From CBDHFQ01 sp965262565 (lineage in GTDB: Bacteria; Bacteroidota; Bacteroidia; J057), in NCBI GenBank assembly GCA_965262565.1, contig CBDHFQ010000033.1:124001-188000 (forward strand): a DNA stretch of 64,000 bases, given 5' to 3'. A model generated the notes under the pieces. It ran no database searches. It had not been told where the DNA came from and was given only the letters and a program-made list of their open reading frames with translations. Positions 18,643 to 28,338 of the stretch are shown here, one piece after another (positions within the stretch are counted from its first letter, which is position 1; each line of letters starts with the position of its first letter). The position numbers and the translations under genes are program-made.

Positions 18643-19832
18643 GTACTAAGGAGTTGATAGCAATATATTGTGATGATCTGTTCAATATAGCAAAAATCAT
18701 AAATATCCATAATATATGTTTTACAAGTTATGTGATTATTGGTAATTTTTATTGGTCAACTTCTTACATGTCTGCTTTCAGGATAAAATGTATAGGGAAA
18801 ACCTGATTTACAATAAAGCTCATCTTTGGCGATTTCATATATATTGCTTGGAGGTATAATGTTAATTCCTGGAAATCTCCCTCGTCCCGGGCTAATACAC
18901 GTATCTGCCGGGGGATTATCCCTAAACCGGGAGTTTGACGATTGAGAAATTAAGTAGTAAAATAGGCAATATGATGCTAGCAGATTAAAGATCCTTTATG
19001 AATCAATAGGAGTGCTATATTTTTGTATTTTTTGTCATGCCGTATATTAAATATTTCGTACATGATAAGCATATTGATCTTAGTTGTAATTATCTGGAAC
19101 TGTTGGGTAGTTCATCGGTGTTACTATGCTTATAGGCTCCGGATATCGATGGCAAAAGAAAGATAATAAATGTTAGAAAGTAGTGTAAGGTGTTAGTATA
19201 TATGGAGGTAAAATAGATAATAATCAGATGTTAACATGTCAAAAATGCAGTATCGATATTTTTGTTAAACCTGAACAATATCAAAGATGGTAAGCTTAGC
19301 ACATAAGCGATAGGCCGGGTTATATTAATTTTCTATAAGCAATGTTATCTTATTGTAAATAGGTTGATTATCCCCTCACATAAAGGGCAGATTATTGAGG
19401 TGGTCTGTCACCAAAGGATAGAAAATTTTCTGGTTATGATATCCTTTTTTGATTTGTCTAAGCAGATTTTAGAGATAGATTTGAAAAGAAATAATTCAGC
19501 TTAGTTTGTACTGATCTGCGCAATAAAGGAAGTAAGATATTCTAAATACACACTTACATTTTACGTTCACCGATTAATGCTAACCATTCAAGAGGAAGAG
19601 TAAACATTTAACTAAATATATACATTATTTTTATATGTATAAAAGTTCATGATGTGAATTTACAATACGGATTATTGATTTGATAATGGAAATTTTTGGA
19701 TCAATACAGATTCGAAATTACAGCTTGAATTTTTTGGATTGATTATACTTTGTATTAGATCATATTTCTCAACTGTTAGCTGAAAATTGATTACTCATAA
19801 TTGAAAAAGGAAACCCATAGAATTTGAATTAA
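18643..19832. other. 1.2-kb region without genes
   Basis: This is the longest gene-free interval in the window. It is AT-rich except for a GC-rich patch at 18870-18935, where AATCTCCC (18874-18881) can pair with GGGGGATT (18910-18917, one G-T pair). Only very short open frames occur, such as a 22-codon one near 19229. It contains the promoter regions of the papain-like protease and the large propeller gene, and an ATACTTTG near 19747 is a near-match to a -7 element. I see no RNA gene I can name. Confidence 0.5.
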
Positions 19833-19841
19833 TTGAAAATC

Positions 19842-22800
19842 ATGATTTCAAGTTTACGCAATGTTATTTTGGTCCTTTCTCTTTCTGTATTCCTCCTTTT
19901 GTCACATAGCATTTATGGACAATCTATTAATTTTTCGGTCAGTAAATTAGAGGGGACACAGAATAGCAACCCTACTAGCCTCATGTTTGGTCCAGATTTC
20001 AGGTTATATGTTTCTAACCAATTCGGTATCATCAAAGTGTATCAAATCAATAGAAATGAAAAAGACGATTATGATGTTACGGATGTAGAGACGATAGATA
20101 TCATCCAAACAGTTCCTAATCACGATGATAATGGGGAGAGGAATTTCGGGATTAATAGTAGGCAAATTACCGGATTGTACGTAACCGGTACTGCATTGGT
20201 GCCAATTATTTATGTGAGTCATAGTGATCCAAGACAAGGAGGAGGGTCAGGAGGAACAGATAAAAATTTAGATACCAATTCGGGGATGATTTCAAAATTG
20301 ACCTGGAATGGGAATGATTGGGAAAAAATTGATATCGTTAGAGGGTTGCCACGTTCGGAAGAGAATCATGCCCCTAATGGGATGGCATTAGACGAAACGA
20401 CTAATACTTTATATATAGGCATTGGAGGTCTTACTAATGCGGGTGCCCCTTCGGCTGCTTTTACCTACATCAGTGAATATGCCTTATCTGCTGCTATTTT
20501 ATCCATTGATCTCAACTCGGTAGAGGCCTTACCTACTCAGTATTATGAGGGGCAAGCCTATAAATATGACATTCCTACCCTAGATGATCCTACCAGAGAA
20601 GGGGCAGAAGATAATAATGATCCTTTTGGTGGAAACGACGGGTTGAACATGGCTAAAATTATTTCAGGTGGGCCGGTGCAGGTATATTCATCTGGATGGA
20701 GAAACCCATATGATGTAGTATTGACGGAATCTCAAAAATTATACAGTATAGATAATGGAGCCAATTTGACCTGGGGAGGTTATCCTAAAAATGAAGGGAC
20801 AGGAGAGGCATCCAATGAGTATGTTGAGGGAGAGCCAGGATATGTCAATAACCTAAATGGATTACACTATATCTCAGAAAAAGGATATTATGCTGGACAT
20901 CCGAATCCCATTCGGGCAAATCCTTTTGGAGCTGGTTTGTATACAGACGATGATGGAACGGGCGTATGGAGAAACAGCATAGAAGGAGATAATCCATTGC
21001 CTGCAGATTGGCCGCCAGTTTCAGAAGCTAATCCGGTAGAAGGGGATTTTAGACAGCCAGGTGAAGATGATGGCTCCTTGGTAGTTTACGTTCCTTCGAC
21101 CAATGGATTATGTGAGTATACTGCTTCCAATTTTGATGGTACATTAAAGGGAAACATTATCTCCGCTGGATTGACAGGAGAAATTTTTCGAGCTGCACTA
21201 AATGAAGAAGGTAATGAGGTAACGAATGGGGTAGAAATTTTAGCAGAAGGTTTTGGTAACATTCCCTTAGATGTAGTGGCGATAGGAGACAATAACGGAC
21301 CGTATCCTGGTACTATTTGGATCGCTGATTTTGGAAATAGTAGTATTTTTGTCATGGAACCAGCTGATTATGGCGGTAAAACAGTGGCACCATGCTTCGG
21401 AGAATATATAGAAGCGGATGATGATGAGGATGGATTTCTCAATATAGACGAAATTGACAGTGGAACCAATCCATGTTCAGCTTCTAGTAAACCGGATGAT
21501 GCAGATAAAGATTTTATTTCGGACATAAATGATCAGGACGACGATAATGACGGTATTCCAGATGTTAATGATCCTTTTGCGCTGGATCCTGACAATGGGT
21601 TGACTACTGACATTCCATTATTTTATGATTTACTTAATGGAGATCCGGGATTTGGCTTTTTCGGTTTGGGGATGACAGGGATTATGGTGAATGGGGAGAC
21701 AAATTATCTGGATCAATATGACCAGGAAAATATTATTGCAGGAGGAACTTCTGGCTTATTGACCACTCCTACCACAGATGGAGATGCCGTGAATAACAAT
21801 CAGGATAATGGATTTCAATTTGGGATCAATGTAAGTGATGAAGATTGCCCCTTTACGATAAAAGCGAGATTGAAGACTCCGATATTTCCCGTAGGAGGGC
21901 CATATGGGCAACAATCCCAGGGAATATTTATAGGTACAGGCGATCAGGATAATTATGTGAAGGTGATTATTAATAATAATATACAGGTCCTAAAAGAAGA
22001 TGCTGGTATTGTTACTTCTGTAGATCATATCGACCCGGATATTCAATTTAGTGATCCTAATTTTATAGAATTATTTTTAACCGTTTTTCCTGCAACCGGT
22101 CAAGTTCAGGCTTCCTATCAGTTGGGATCTGATCAACCCATACAACTAGCAGGTCCGTTAATTAACGTAGGGGAGGAATTAAAAGATGTGCTGCAGGCGT
22201 CAGACAAGGCATTGGCTGTGGGAGTTATCTCTACTTCCATAGGGGCAGATTCCTTTAATCCCACATGGGACTTTATTGAGATTACTCAAGCAGATGTTGC
22301 TCCTGGAGCTGCATTGATGGAAATTAAATCATTTGATGGACTGGAAAGTTCTGTGCATACTACGGAGTCTTTCACAATTGAGAATCTTGCGCAAGAAAAT
22401 CAAGATATTACCAGAGTTTCCCTGGATCTGTCTGTAGCAGCTTTTGCCAATCTTATTTTTGATACAGATAATACTTCTAAAGATGCCTTGAAGAAAGTAT
22501 TTACTGTCGATGGCGGAGAGGTTGAAACCGGCTTCATCAGGGCTGAATTATCAAAGCCTTTAAGTGGTGGTTTTCAAAGGCTTGATATGTTTTTTGAGGA
22601 TTTTGACGAACAGGAACGATTTACATTTTCGGTAGATATTGATCCTGTTGGCATTTCTTCTTTGGGAGTTCCCCTGTCGGGAAATATTGGGGATGTAGGT
22701 CCTTTGGAATTGACCGGAGCGGAAGTAAGCTTTGAATATGCATTTTGCGGTGAGCAAAAAACAAAGATTTTTCCACATCCTGGAGAATCTCTCTCATCCG

Positions 22801-24218
22801 AAGCAATCTCATTGGAGGCACCTATTAATGAACCCACATTAAGGCTAAAAGGTATTCCAGATGGAACCTCAAATGTTACCAAGCGCAAGCATACAGTAGA
22901 AATTGCAGATGGGCCTGCAAATGCTGCTTTTACCCTTTTCCATTTGGTGTCTCAGGAGCGTTTATCTGATAATGGATTGGGTTCCAATCCGCTAATAGTG
23001 GAAAATTTGATAAGAGTAAGAGAGGTACCTACCATATTGGATGAGAATGGCAATGGGCAGGTAGAGATTAGTTTAATTGCTTCTTCTGAGAGTGATTTGG
23101 TCAATTATGTCATCGGAGTAGCTGAAATCAATGGTGAAGAAGGCCAAACGATCTCTTCTTCCATCAAAGAATATAGAGTTGTGCCGGAAGATTGTGAGAC
23201 GATTCGGATCAATGGAGGAAGCGAAGTAGCTACCCTTGCGGCAGGAGTTTCTTATGATGCAGATAAATATTTTGATAAAGGTGGAAGTTGGGGAGGATTT
23301 TGGGTAGGAGAGATTGAAGGAACTGATAATGATCCCATTTATCAAGTAGAACATTCTCAGTCTGCAGATGGATTTACGTATAATATTCCGCTTACGGAAG
23401 AGGGAATAGTCAGTGTACAACTTCATTTTGCAGAATTATTTCATGAGGAAGCCGGAAAAAGAGTATTTAATGTAAATCTTGAAGGGGGAGAGATAGAATT
23501 GGAAAATCTGGATGTGTATGCCGAGGTAGGTTACAGAACAGCTTTAGTTAAATCCTTTGACATCGAGGTGAGTGATGGAGAGCTTACTATTGATTTTATT
23601 CCTAATATAGACCAACCTATCGTTTCTGCCATTGAAGTTTCCCAAGTCTGCGAAGGTACCCTTCTTCCAGTAGAGTTTCTGAACTTTTCTGCAAATGTAG
23701 AAGGAAGTACTGTCTTACTCAATTGGATTACAGCAAGCGAAAGAGATAATGATTTTTTCCAGATTGAACGTTCGATTGATGGAAGAAATTTTGATCCTAT
23801 TGGGAAAGTTACAGGTTTAGGTAATAGTCAAGATTTTACGAATTACCGTTTTGTGGATAATAATCCTGTCGTGGGCATTACCTATTACAGATTGGGACAA
23901 GTAGATGTGGATGGCAGAATGAGCTATTCCAAGCTATTAAGTGTAACGTTCTATTCGGAAGCTGAGAAAGTTGAAATATTTCCCAACCCTATGGAAAATC
24001 AGGCAGTTAATGTTAGACTTTTTGGATTTGAAGAAAATAAAGATCTAAAACTTCTCCTCTCGGACACAAAAGGCAGACAGATTTGGAAGAAGCATATACA
24101 GACAGATGTTCATGGATTTTATAGCGGAGAAATTTCTGAATTGAATCTGGGAGCCGGAATTTACTTTATGCAGATATCTGGCAGGCAAACAATCGTAGAA
24201 AAACTAATTGTTAGATAA
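19842..24218 (+). CDS. large secreted beta-propeller/malectin protein with T9SS sorting domain
   Basis: A 1458-residue exported protein starting at the ATG 19842 (a TTG nine bases upstream is less likely), with a signal peptide ending near IYGQS. Residues about 25-510 form a six-bladed propeller of the glucose/sorbosone dehydrogenase or NHL type (NHAPNGMALDETTNTLYIGIGG, SSGWRNPYDVVL). An Asp-rich calcium-binding segment follows (about 525-585, DDDNDGIPDVNDP, thrombospondin-3 style). A malectin carbohydrate-binding domain lies at about 1117-1266 (RINGGSE ... YNIPLTEEGIVSVQLHFAE). The last 85 residues are a T9SS type A domain (IFPNPM ... GAGIYFMQISG). The layout suggests a surface sugar-binding or sugar-oxidising protein. 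Confidence 0.88.
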   Translation: MISSLRNVILVLSLSVFLLLSHSIYGQSINFSVSKLEGTQNSNPTSLMFGPDFRLYVSNQFGIIKVYQINRNEKDDYDVTDVETIDIIQTVPNHDDNGERNFGINSRQITGLYVTGTALVPIIYVSHSDPRQGGGSGGTDKNLDTNSGMISKLTWNGNDWEKIDIVRGLPRSEENHAPNGMALDETTNTLYIGIGGLTNAGAPSAAFTYISEYALSAAILSIDLNSVEALPTQYYEGQAYKYDIPTLDDPTREGAEDNNDPFGGNDGLNMAKIISGGPVQVYSSGWRNPYDVVLTESQKLYSIDNGANLTWGGYPKNEGTGEASNEYVEGEPGYVNNLNGLHYISEKGYYAGHPNPIRANPFGAGLYTDDDGTGVWRNSIEGDNPLPADWPPVSEANPVEGDFRQPGEDDGSLVVYVPSTNGLCEYTASNFDGTLKGNIISAGLTGEIFRAALNEEGNEVTNGVEILAEGFGNIPLDVVAIGDNNGPYPGTIWIADFGNSSIFVMEPADYGGKTVAPCFGEYIEADDDEDGFLNIDEIDSGTNPCSASSKPDDADKDFISDINDQDDDNDGIPDVNDPFALDPDNGLTTDIPLFYDLLNGDPGFGFFGLGMTGIMVNGETNYLDQYDQENIIAGGTSGLLTTPTTDGDAVNNNQDNGFQFGINVSDEDCPFTIKARLKTPIFPVGGPYGQQSQGIFIGTGDQDNYVKVIINNNIQVLKEDAGIVTSVDHIDPDIQFSDPNFIELFLTVFPATGQVQASYQLGSDQPIQLAGPLINVGEELKDVLQASDKALAVGVISTSIGADSFNPTWDFIEITQADVAPGAALMEIKSFDGLESSVHTTESFTIENLAQENQDITRVSLDLSVAAFANLIFDTDNTSKDALKKVFTVDGGEVETGFIRAELSKPLSGGFQRLDMFFEDFDEQERFTFSVDIDPVGISSLGVPLSGNIGDVGPLELTGAEVSFEYAFCGEQKTKIFPHPGESLSSEAISLEAPINEPTLRLKGIPDGTSNVTKRKHTVEIADGPANAAFTLFHLVSQERLSDNGLGSNPLIVENLIRVREVPTILDENGNGQVEISLIASSESDLVNYVIGVAEINGEEGQTISSSIKEYRVVPEDCETIRINGGSEVATLAAGVSYDADKYFDKGGSWGGFWVGEIEGTDNDPIYQVEHSQSADGFTYNIPLTEEGIVSVQLHFAELFHEEAGKRVFNVNLEGGEIELENLDVYAEVGYRTALVKSFDIEVSDGELTIDFIPNIDQPIVSAIEVSQVCEGTLLPVEFLNFSANVEGSTVLLNWITASERDNDFFQIERSIDGRNFDPIGKVTGLGNSQDFTNYRFVDNNPVVGITYYRLGQVDVDGRMSYSKLLSVTFYSEAEKVEIFPNPMENQAVNVRLFGFEENKDLKLLLSDTKGRQIWKKHIQTDVHGFYSGEISELNLGAGIYFMQISGRQTIVEKLIVR

Positions 24219-24278
24219 TTGATAATTTTTAATGATTAGAATTTTTTACTTATGATATAAGTTCTTTCAAGAGAGGCG

Positions 24279-24305
24279 AGCTCATCCTCATAGGTGAGCT
24301 TTTTC
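24279..24305 (+). terminator. Rho-independent terminator of the propeller gene
   Basis: AGCTCATCC pairs with GGTGAGCT (one bulged T) and is followed by TTTT. It lies 60 bases after the stop codon of the large propeller gene and separates it from the TonB receptor gene. Confidence 0.8.
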
Positions 24306-24362
24306 ATTCTAAGCTATTCACCAATTATGACCTTTTTTTTTGCCCAATGTATTTTAATTTTA

Positions 24363-24384
24363 AAATACTATAGAAATAGTATTT
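24363..24384. promoter_or_regulatory. inverted repeat upstream of the TonB receptor gene, possible Fur/Zur-type operator
   Basis: AAATACTAT and ATAGTATTT are perfect 9-base arms around the four bases AGAA. The site is 60 bases upstream of the receptor ATG, in the promoter region. The AAATnnTAT/ATAnnATTT form recalls the E. coli Zur box arms (AAATGTTAT/ATAACATTT) but with a loop one base longer. A metal-responsive operator is a possible reading, not an established one. Confidence 0.4.
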
Positions 24385-24444
24385 ATATATTTTGAGAATA
24401 TATAATATTGGAATATTCTGAGTATTTACTTTTAGTTGGGTAAA

Positions 24445-26805
24445 ATGGATCGATTTGTGATTGCGGGGATTCTTTGCTTATGTTGTTGGAACACTAGCTC
24501 ATTAGGACAACAATCAATTTCTATAAATGGCTATATCAGAGATGAATCTTCTGGAGAAACGTTGATTGGGGCTGCTGTTGTGATACCTGATAGGGCAAAA
24601 GGAACATTTTCGAATGGATATGGATATTATTCCATTACCATTAAGGTTCCTTCAGATACTACTGCCTTATGGGTTAAACATTTCGGCTATGAGGATCAAA
24701 AAGTCTCCATTAATGCTGAAAAAAGAGAGCAAACGATCAATATTTATTTAACACCAGAACCTACTACTGTCGAAGTAGTAGAAATTTTAGCTAATTCTCA
24801 ATATGAGGAAATACATTCCACTGAAATGAGCGTAGCTAAAATAAATATAGAAGATGCGAAAAAACTTCCGGCATTTTTTGGAGAGGTAGACATCATAAAA
24901 ACTCTTCAGCTAAAACCAGGTATTTCTACTGGGAGCGAAGGTTCCTCAGGATTATTTGTCAGAGGAGGAGAAGCGGATCAAAACCTGGTTCTACTTGATG
25001 AAACGGTCATCTATAATCCTTCCCATTTATTCGGTTTCTTTAGCACTTTTAATTCAAATGCGGTAAAAGATGCGAAATTGCATAAAGGTGGCTTCCCCGC
25101 TCAGTATGGGGGAAGGCTGTCCTCAGTGATTGATATAAGACTGAAAGAGGGAAATAGAAGGAAGCTTTCTACTCAGGGAGGAGTGGGACTGATCTCTTCA
25201 CGCCTGACACTTGAAGGACCATTAAAAAGAGATAAGGCCTCATTTATGCTGGCAGGGAGACGGACATATGCTGACCTTTTTACCCAAATGATTAATCAAT
25301 CTCAGGAAGGAAAAGAAGATTTTAATCCTATTCCCAAATATTTTTTCTACGATCTCAATACAAAAATCAATTACGATCTCAATCAGCACAATAAGCTTTT
25401 TATTAGTGGATATATAGGACGGGATAAATTCAATTTTTTAGAGGATAGAGACTTTAACTTTGAGTTAGGTTGGGGTAATACGAATCTAAATCTAAGGTGG
25501 AGCCATATCTGGAGTCCTCGATGGTTTTTTAATGGTACATTGAGTTATACGGATTATCATTACCAACTCAATAATCAATTAGACATTTTTACCTTCCAAC
25601 TCGGATCTCGAATTTCAGATTACAGTTCACGAGCCGATTTTACTTTTATTCCTAATGATAGACATTTAATCAAATTAGGAAGCCAAACGACTTCGCACAG
25701 ATTTGAAGTTGGTAGCTTGGATGCAGGAGCAAGTGATAATAGCTTTTCTTTTGAAGCAGGAAACAAACTTACAGCTAAAGAATCGGGTATATATTTTTCC
25801 GACGATATCAAGATAAGTAGAGATGTACAGGTAAATGCAGGACTTAGGGTTTCAGGGTTTAAGCGAGGGGAAGCAAATTATTTTGGGATAGAACCTCGGC
25901 TGAGTGCACGTTGGAGTATAGGGGATCACGCATCTATTAAAACGAGCTATGCTGCGATGACCCAATATTTACATTTAGTAAGTAGCTCAGGAGCATCTCT
26001 TCCCACAGACGTTTGGTATCCATCAAATGAAAAGGTGAAGCCACAACGTTCCCATCAGTTAACTGCAGGTTATGTAATTAGTCTGGCAAAAGGCAAACTC
26101 TTATTTACGCATGAATGGTACTACAAGTGGCTGAAAAATCAAATAGATTTTAGAGATGCGGCTAATTTATTCGTCAATGATAATCTGGATGAAGAATTTG
26201 TATTTGGCCGAGGTTGGAGCTATGGAAGCGAATTTTATTTGGAGAAAGCCAAAGGGAGATTAACTGGGTGGCTTAGTTATACATTGGCCTGGTCCTGGAG
26301 GGAATTTGATGGTACCTGGAGGACAGGAGAATTTATTCAGGAGGATGCGATTAATAATGGAGAAATATTCCCCAATAGAAATGATAAAAGACACGATATC
26401 AGTTTAGTCATGGTATATGACCTGACCAGTAGATTGAATTTGAGTTTAGCCTGGGAATATCGAACGGGGAATGCTGTTACGCTTGCTACGGGAAGGTATG
26501 CTGTTTTTAATCCTGATCCATTGATAAATCCCAACTTTAACATTGTTCCTATATATACAGATCGCAATAGTTTTCGAATGCCAGCTTATCACAAATTGGA
26601 TGTAGGCCTGGTGTATAAGTTAAATTCAAATAAAGGTGAATCAGAACTCTCACTGAGTTTTTATAATGTATATAATCGGCGAAATCCCTTTTTTATATAC
26701 TTTGATAAGATACTAAATGACCAGGAAGAGATTATAGGATACCAGCCTAAACAAGTTTCATTATTCCCTATCATTCCATCCATTACCTACAATTTTAAAT
26801 TTTAG
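24445..26805 (+). CDS. TonB-dependent outer-membrane receptor with carboxypeptidase-like N-domain
   Basis: A 786-residue receptor; the ATG at 24445 (a TTG nine bases before it is weaker) gives a signal peptide ending near LGQQ. Residues about 28-112 are a CarboxypepD_reg-like domain (GYIRDESSGETLIGAAVV, FSNGYGYYSI). The plug follows at 125-235 (LPAFFGEVDIIKTLQLKPG, FVRGGEADQNLVLLDET, GGFPAQYGGRLSSVIDIR). The rest is the 22-strand barrel, ending in aromatic Phe (SITYNFKF). Together with the next DUF4249 lipoprotein it forms a common Bacteroidota outer-membrane pair. The ligand is unknown; the neighbouring metal-type ABC operon makes a metal chelate possible. Confidence 0.92.
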   Translation: MDRFVIAGILCLCCWNTSSLGQQSISINGYIRDESSGETLIGAAVVIPDRAKGTFSNGYGYYSITIKVPSDTTALWVKHFGYEDQKVSINAEKREQTINIYLTPEPTTVEVVEILANSQYEEIHSTEMSVAKINIEDAKKLPAFFGEVDIIKTLQLKPGISTGSEGSSGLFVRGGEADQNLVLLDETVIYNPSHLFGFFSTFNSNAVKDAKLHKGGFPAQYGGRLSSVIDIRLKEGNRRKLSTQGGVGLISSRLTLEGPLKRDKASFMLAGRRTYADLFTQMINQSQEGKEDFNPIPKYFFYDLNTKINYDLNQHNKLFISGYIGRDKFNFLEDRDFNFELGWGNTNLNLRWSHIWSPRWFFNGTLSYTDYHYQLNNQLDIFTFQLGSRISDYSSRADFTFIPNDRHLIKLGSQTTSHRFEVGSLDAGASDNSFSFEAGNKLTAKESGIYFSDDIKISRDVQVNAGLRVSGFKRGEANYFGIEPRLSARWSIGDHASIKTSYAAMTQYLHLVSSSGASLPTDVWYPSNEKVKPQRSHQLTAGYVISLAKGKLLFTHEWYYKWLKNQIDFRDAANLFVNDNLDEEFVFGRGWSYGSEFYLEKAKGRLTGWLSYTLAWSWREFDGTWRTGEFIQEDAINNGEIFPNRNDKRHDISLVMVYDLTSRLNLSLAWEYRTGNAVTLATGRYAVFNPDPLINPNFNIVPIYTDRNSFRMPAYHKLDVGLVYKLNSNKGESELSLSFYNVYNRRNPFFIYFDKILNDQEEIIGYQPKQVSLFPIIPSITYNFKF

Positions 26806-26808
26806 CTC

Positions 26809-27642
26809 ATGAAAACCTGTTTGTATATATGTGTTATACTTTTTGTGATAATAGGCTGTACCACTGAAAAAGAGGTCGACATAAACCTGCCTGATTTTGT
26901 TCCATCTTCCGTGGTCGAAAGTTATCTCCAAATAGGAACCCCGTTCTATTTGACACTGACCAATAGTGTTGGCTTTTTAGATGCAACTAAATTTTCTTAT
27001 ATAAGAAATGCTAATGTTACTATTAGTTACAATGATAGAATAGATAAGCTGGAAATGATCGGTGGAACATTGCCCGATAGTATCCTAGGGCTAAACTTTC
27101 AGGGATTTGAAGGAGATTCTTTTTTTGTATACATAACCCCTACCTTGGTTCCAGAAGATTATGAGAGTTATTTCTCGCTCAATATCGAATTACCTAATGG
27201 CGAGGAATTGTCAGCAGAAACATTTCTACCCAGACCTATTCCCATAGATACTGTAGAATGGAAATTTAATGCAGACTCTCAAGCAATTGTTATTATGCGC
27301 TTTCAGGATCCTCCTATGGAAGAAAATTATTATTGGTACGTTAGGCATAAAGGAACTCTCGCCAATAGTCCTGCGGAGTCTACTTCTTTCGATGATGTGT
27401 TAGGTAATGGCCAGCAAATTACGCTTAGCTCGGGATTTAACTATGAAAAAGGAGATACAATTATCGTTTCCCTTTATCACATTCCGGAGGATTATTACCA
27501 ATTTTTAGAGAATAACAGAGCAGCCCAAAGAGCCAATCTCAGTCCATTTGGTTTGCCTGCAGGTGCTTATACTAATATAGATGGGGGTATAGGGATTTTT
27601 GCAGGCTTCTCCAGATCCAGGAAAAGGATAATTATTCAATAG
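26809..27642 (+). CDS. DUF4249 lipoprotein
   Basis: A 277-residue lipoprotein (lipobox FVIIGC, Cys17), three bases after the TonB receptor stop. The sequence fits DUF4249: VVESYLQIGTPFYLTLTNSVGF near the N-terminus, YIRNANVTISYND, a middle part with ELPNGEELSAETFLP, and a C-terminal TNIDGGIGIFAGFSRSRK. Members are surface lipoproteins paired with TonB receptors and may cap or feed the barrel. Function is not established. Confidence 0.9.
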   Translation: MKTCLYICVILFVIIGCTTEKEVDINLPDFVPSSVVESYLQIGTPFYLTLTNSVGFLDATKFSYIRNANVTISYNDRIDKLEMIGGTLPDSILGLNFQGFEGDSFFVYITPTLVPEDYESYFSLNIELPNGEELSAETFLPRPIPIDTVEWKFNADSQAIVIMRFQDPPMEENYYWYVRHKGTLANSPAESTSFDDVLGNGQQITLSSGFNYEKGDTIIVSLYHIPEDYYQFLENNRAAQRANLSPFGLPAGAYTNIDGGIGIFAGFSRSRKRIIIQ

Positions 27643-27658
27643 GCATCAGTGGTGTACA

Positions 27659-27688
27659 TTGTCTTTGGAAGCTAAAACTTTATCTTTG
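27659..27688 (+). promoter_or_regulatory. Bacteroidota promoter of the ABC/DUF3299 operon
   Basis: TTG at 27659-27661, then 19 bases, then TATCTTTG at 27681-27688: a full match to the Bacteroidota promoter form (TTTG or TTG, 19-21 bases, TAnnTTTG). Transcription would start near 27695, leaving a leader of only about 17 bases before the ATG at 27712. The operon can thus be expressed apart from the TonB receptor pair. Confidence 0.75.
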
Positions 27689-27711
27689 CATTGCTAAAGA
27701 ATAATAAGTTT

Positions 27712-28338
27712 ATGCTTCAAACAGACGCTGTTTCATATTCCTACACCTCACAACAAAGGTTTCAATTTCCCAATCTGAAGGTGGATGAGGGAGAACACCT
27801 GCTGATTTTAGGAAATTCAGGTAAAGGGAAGACTACTTATTTACATTTATTGGCAGGATTGCTGAGGCCTTCTTCAGGGACTATCGTTATAGGAGGGGTA
27901 ACGATTAATCAACTAAGAGCTCAGGAGTTGGACGCTTTTAGAGGAAAGCACATAGGGATTATTTTTCAGCAGACTCACTTTGTTAATGCGCTTAATGTCG
28001 AGAATAATCTACTATTAGCTCAATATTTAGCTAATAATCCACAGGATAAGCAAAGGGTAACACATCTCTTACATCGCCTTGGATTAAAGAGTAAGTTGAC
28101 ACAAAAGACAAAAAATTTGAGTGTGGGAGAGCGCCAACGAGTAGCTATTGCAAGAGCTATGATAAATCATCCTGAAATTATTCTTGCAGATGAACCTACT
28201 TCTAATCTGGACGATGAAAATACTCAATATGTCATTGAGCTGTTATTGGAGCAGGCAGAAGCAGTGAATGCAAATCTTATCATCGTTACACACGATCAAC
28301 GTTTAAAAGATGTTTTTCCTAACCGAATTGAATTATGA
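27712..28338 (+). CDS. ABC transporter ATP-binding protein, MacB/LolD type
   Basis: A 208-residue ATPase starting at ATG 27712; the in-frame TTG at 27691 lies in front of the expected mRNA start. Walker A is GNSGKGKTT (about 36-44), the signature LSVGERQRVAIARA (about 135), Walker B ILADEPTSNLD (about 157) and the switch His IVTHD. The sequence belongs to the MacB/LolD/FtsE group that works with FtsX-type permeases. The stop overlaps the permease start by four bases (ATGA), a sign of translational coupling. Confidence 0.93.
   Translation: MLQTDAVSYSYTSQQRFQFPNLKVDEGEHLLILGNSGKGKTTYLHLLAGLLRPSSGTIVIGGVTINQLRAQELDAFRGKHIGIIFQQTHFVNALNVENNLLLAQYLANNPQDKQRVTHLLHRLGLKSKLTQKTKNLSVGERQRVAIARAMINHPEIILADEPTSNLDDENTQYVIELLLEQAEAVNANLIIVTHDQRLKDVFPNRIEL

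Noticed and set aside
18870..18935. GC-rich patch as a tRNA or other known RNA
   Set aside because: It has no cloverleaf or T-loop sequence; only a short imperfect stem can be drawn.
19229..19294. 22-codon frame with a CxxC motif in the gene-free region
   Set aside because: Too short, no ribosome site or promoter, and no related sequence known to me.
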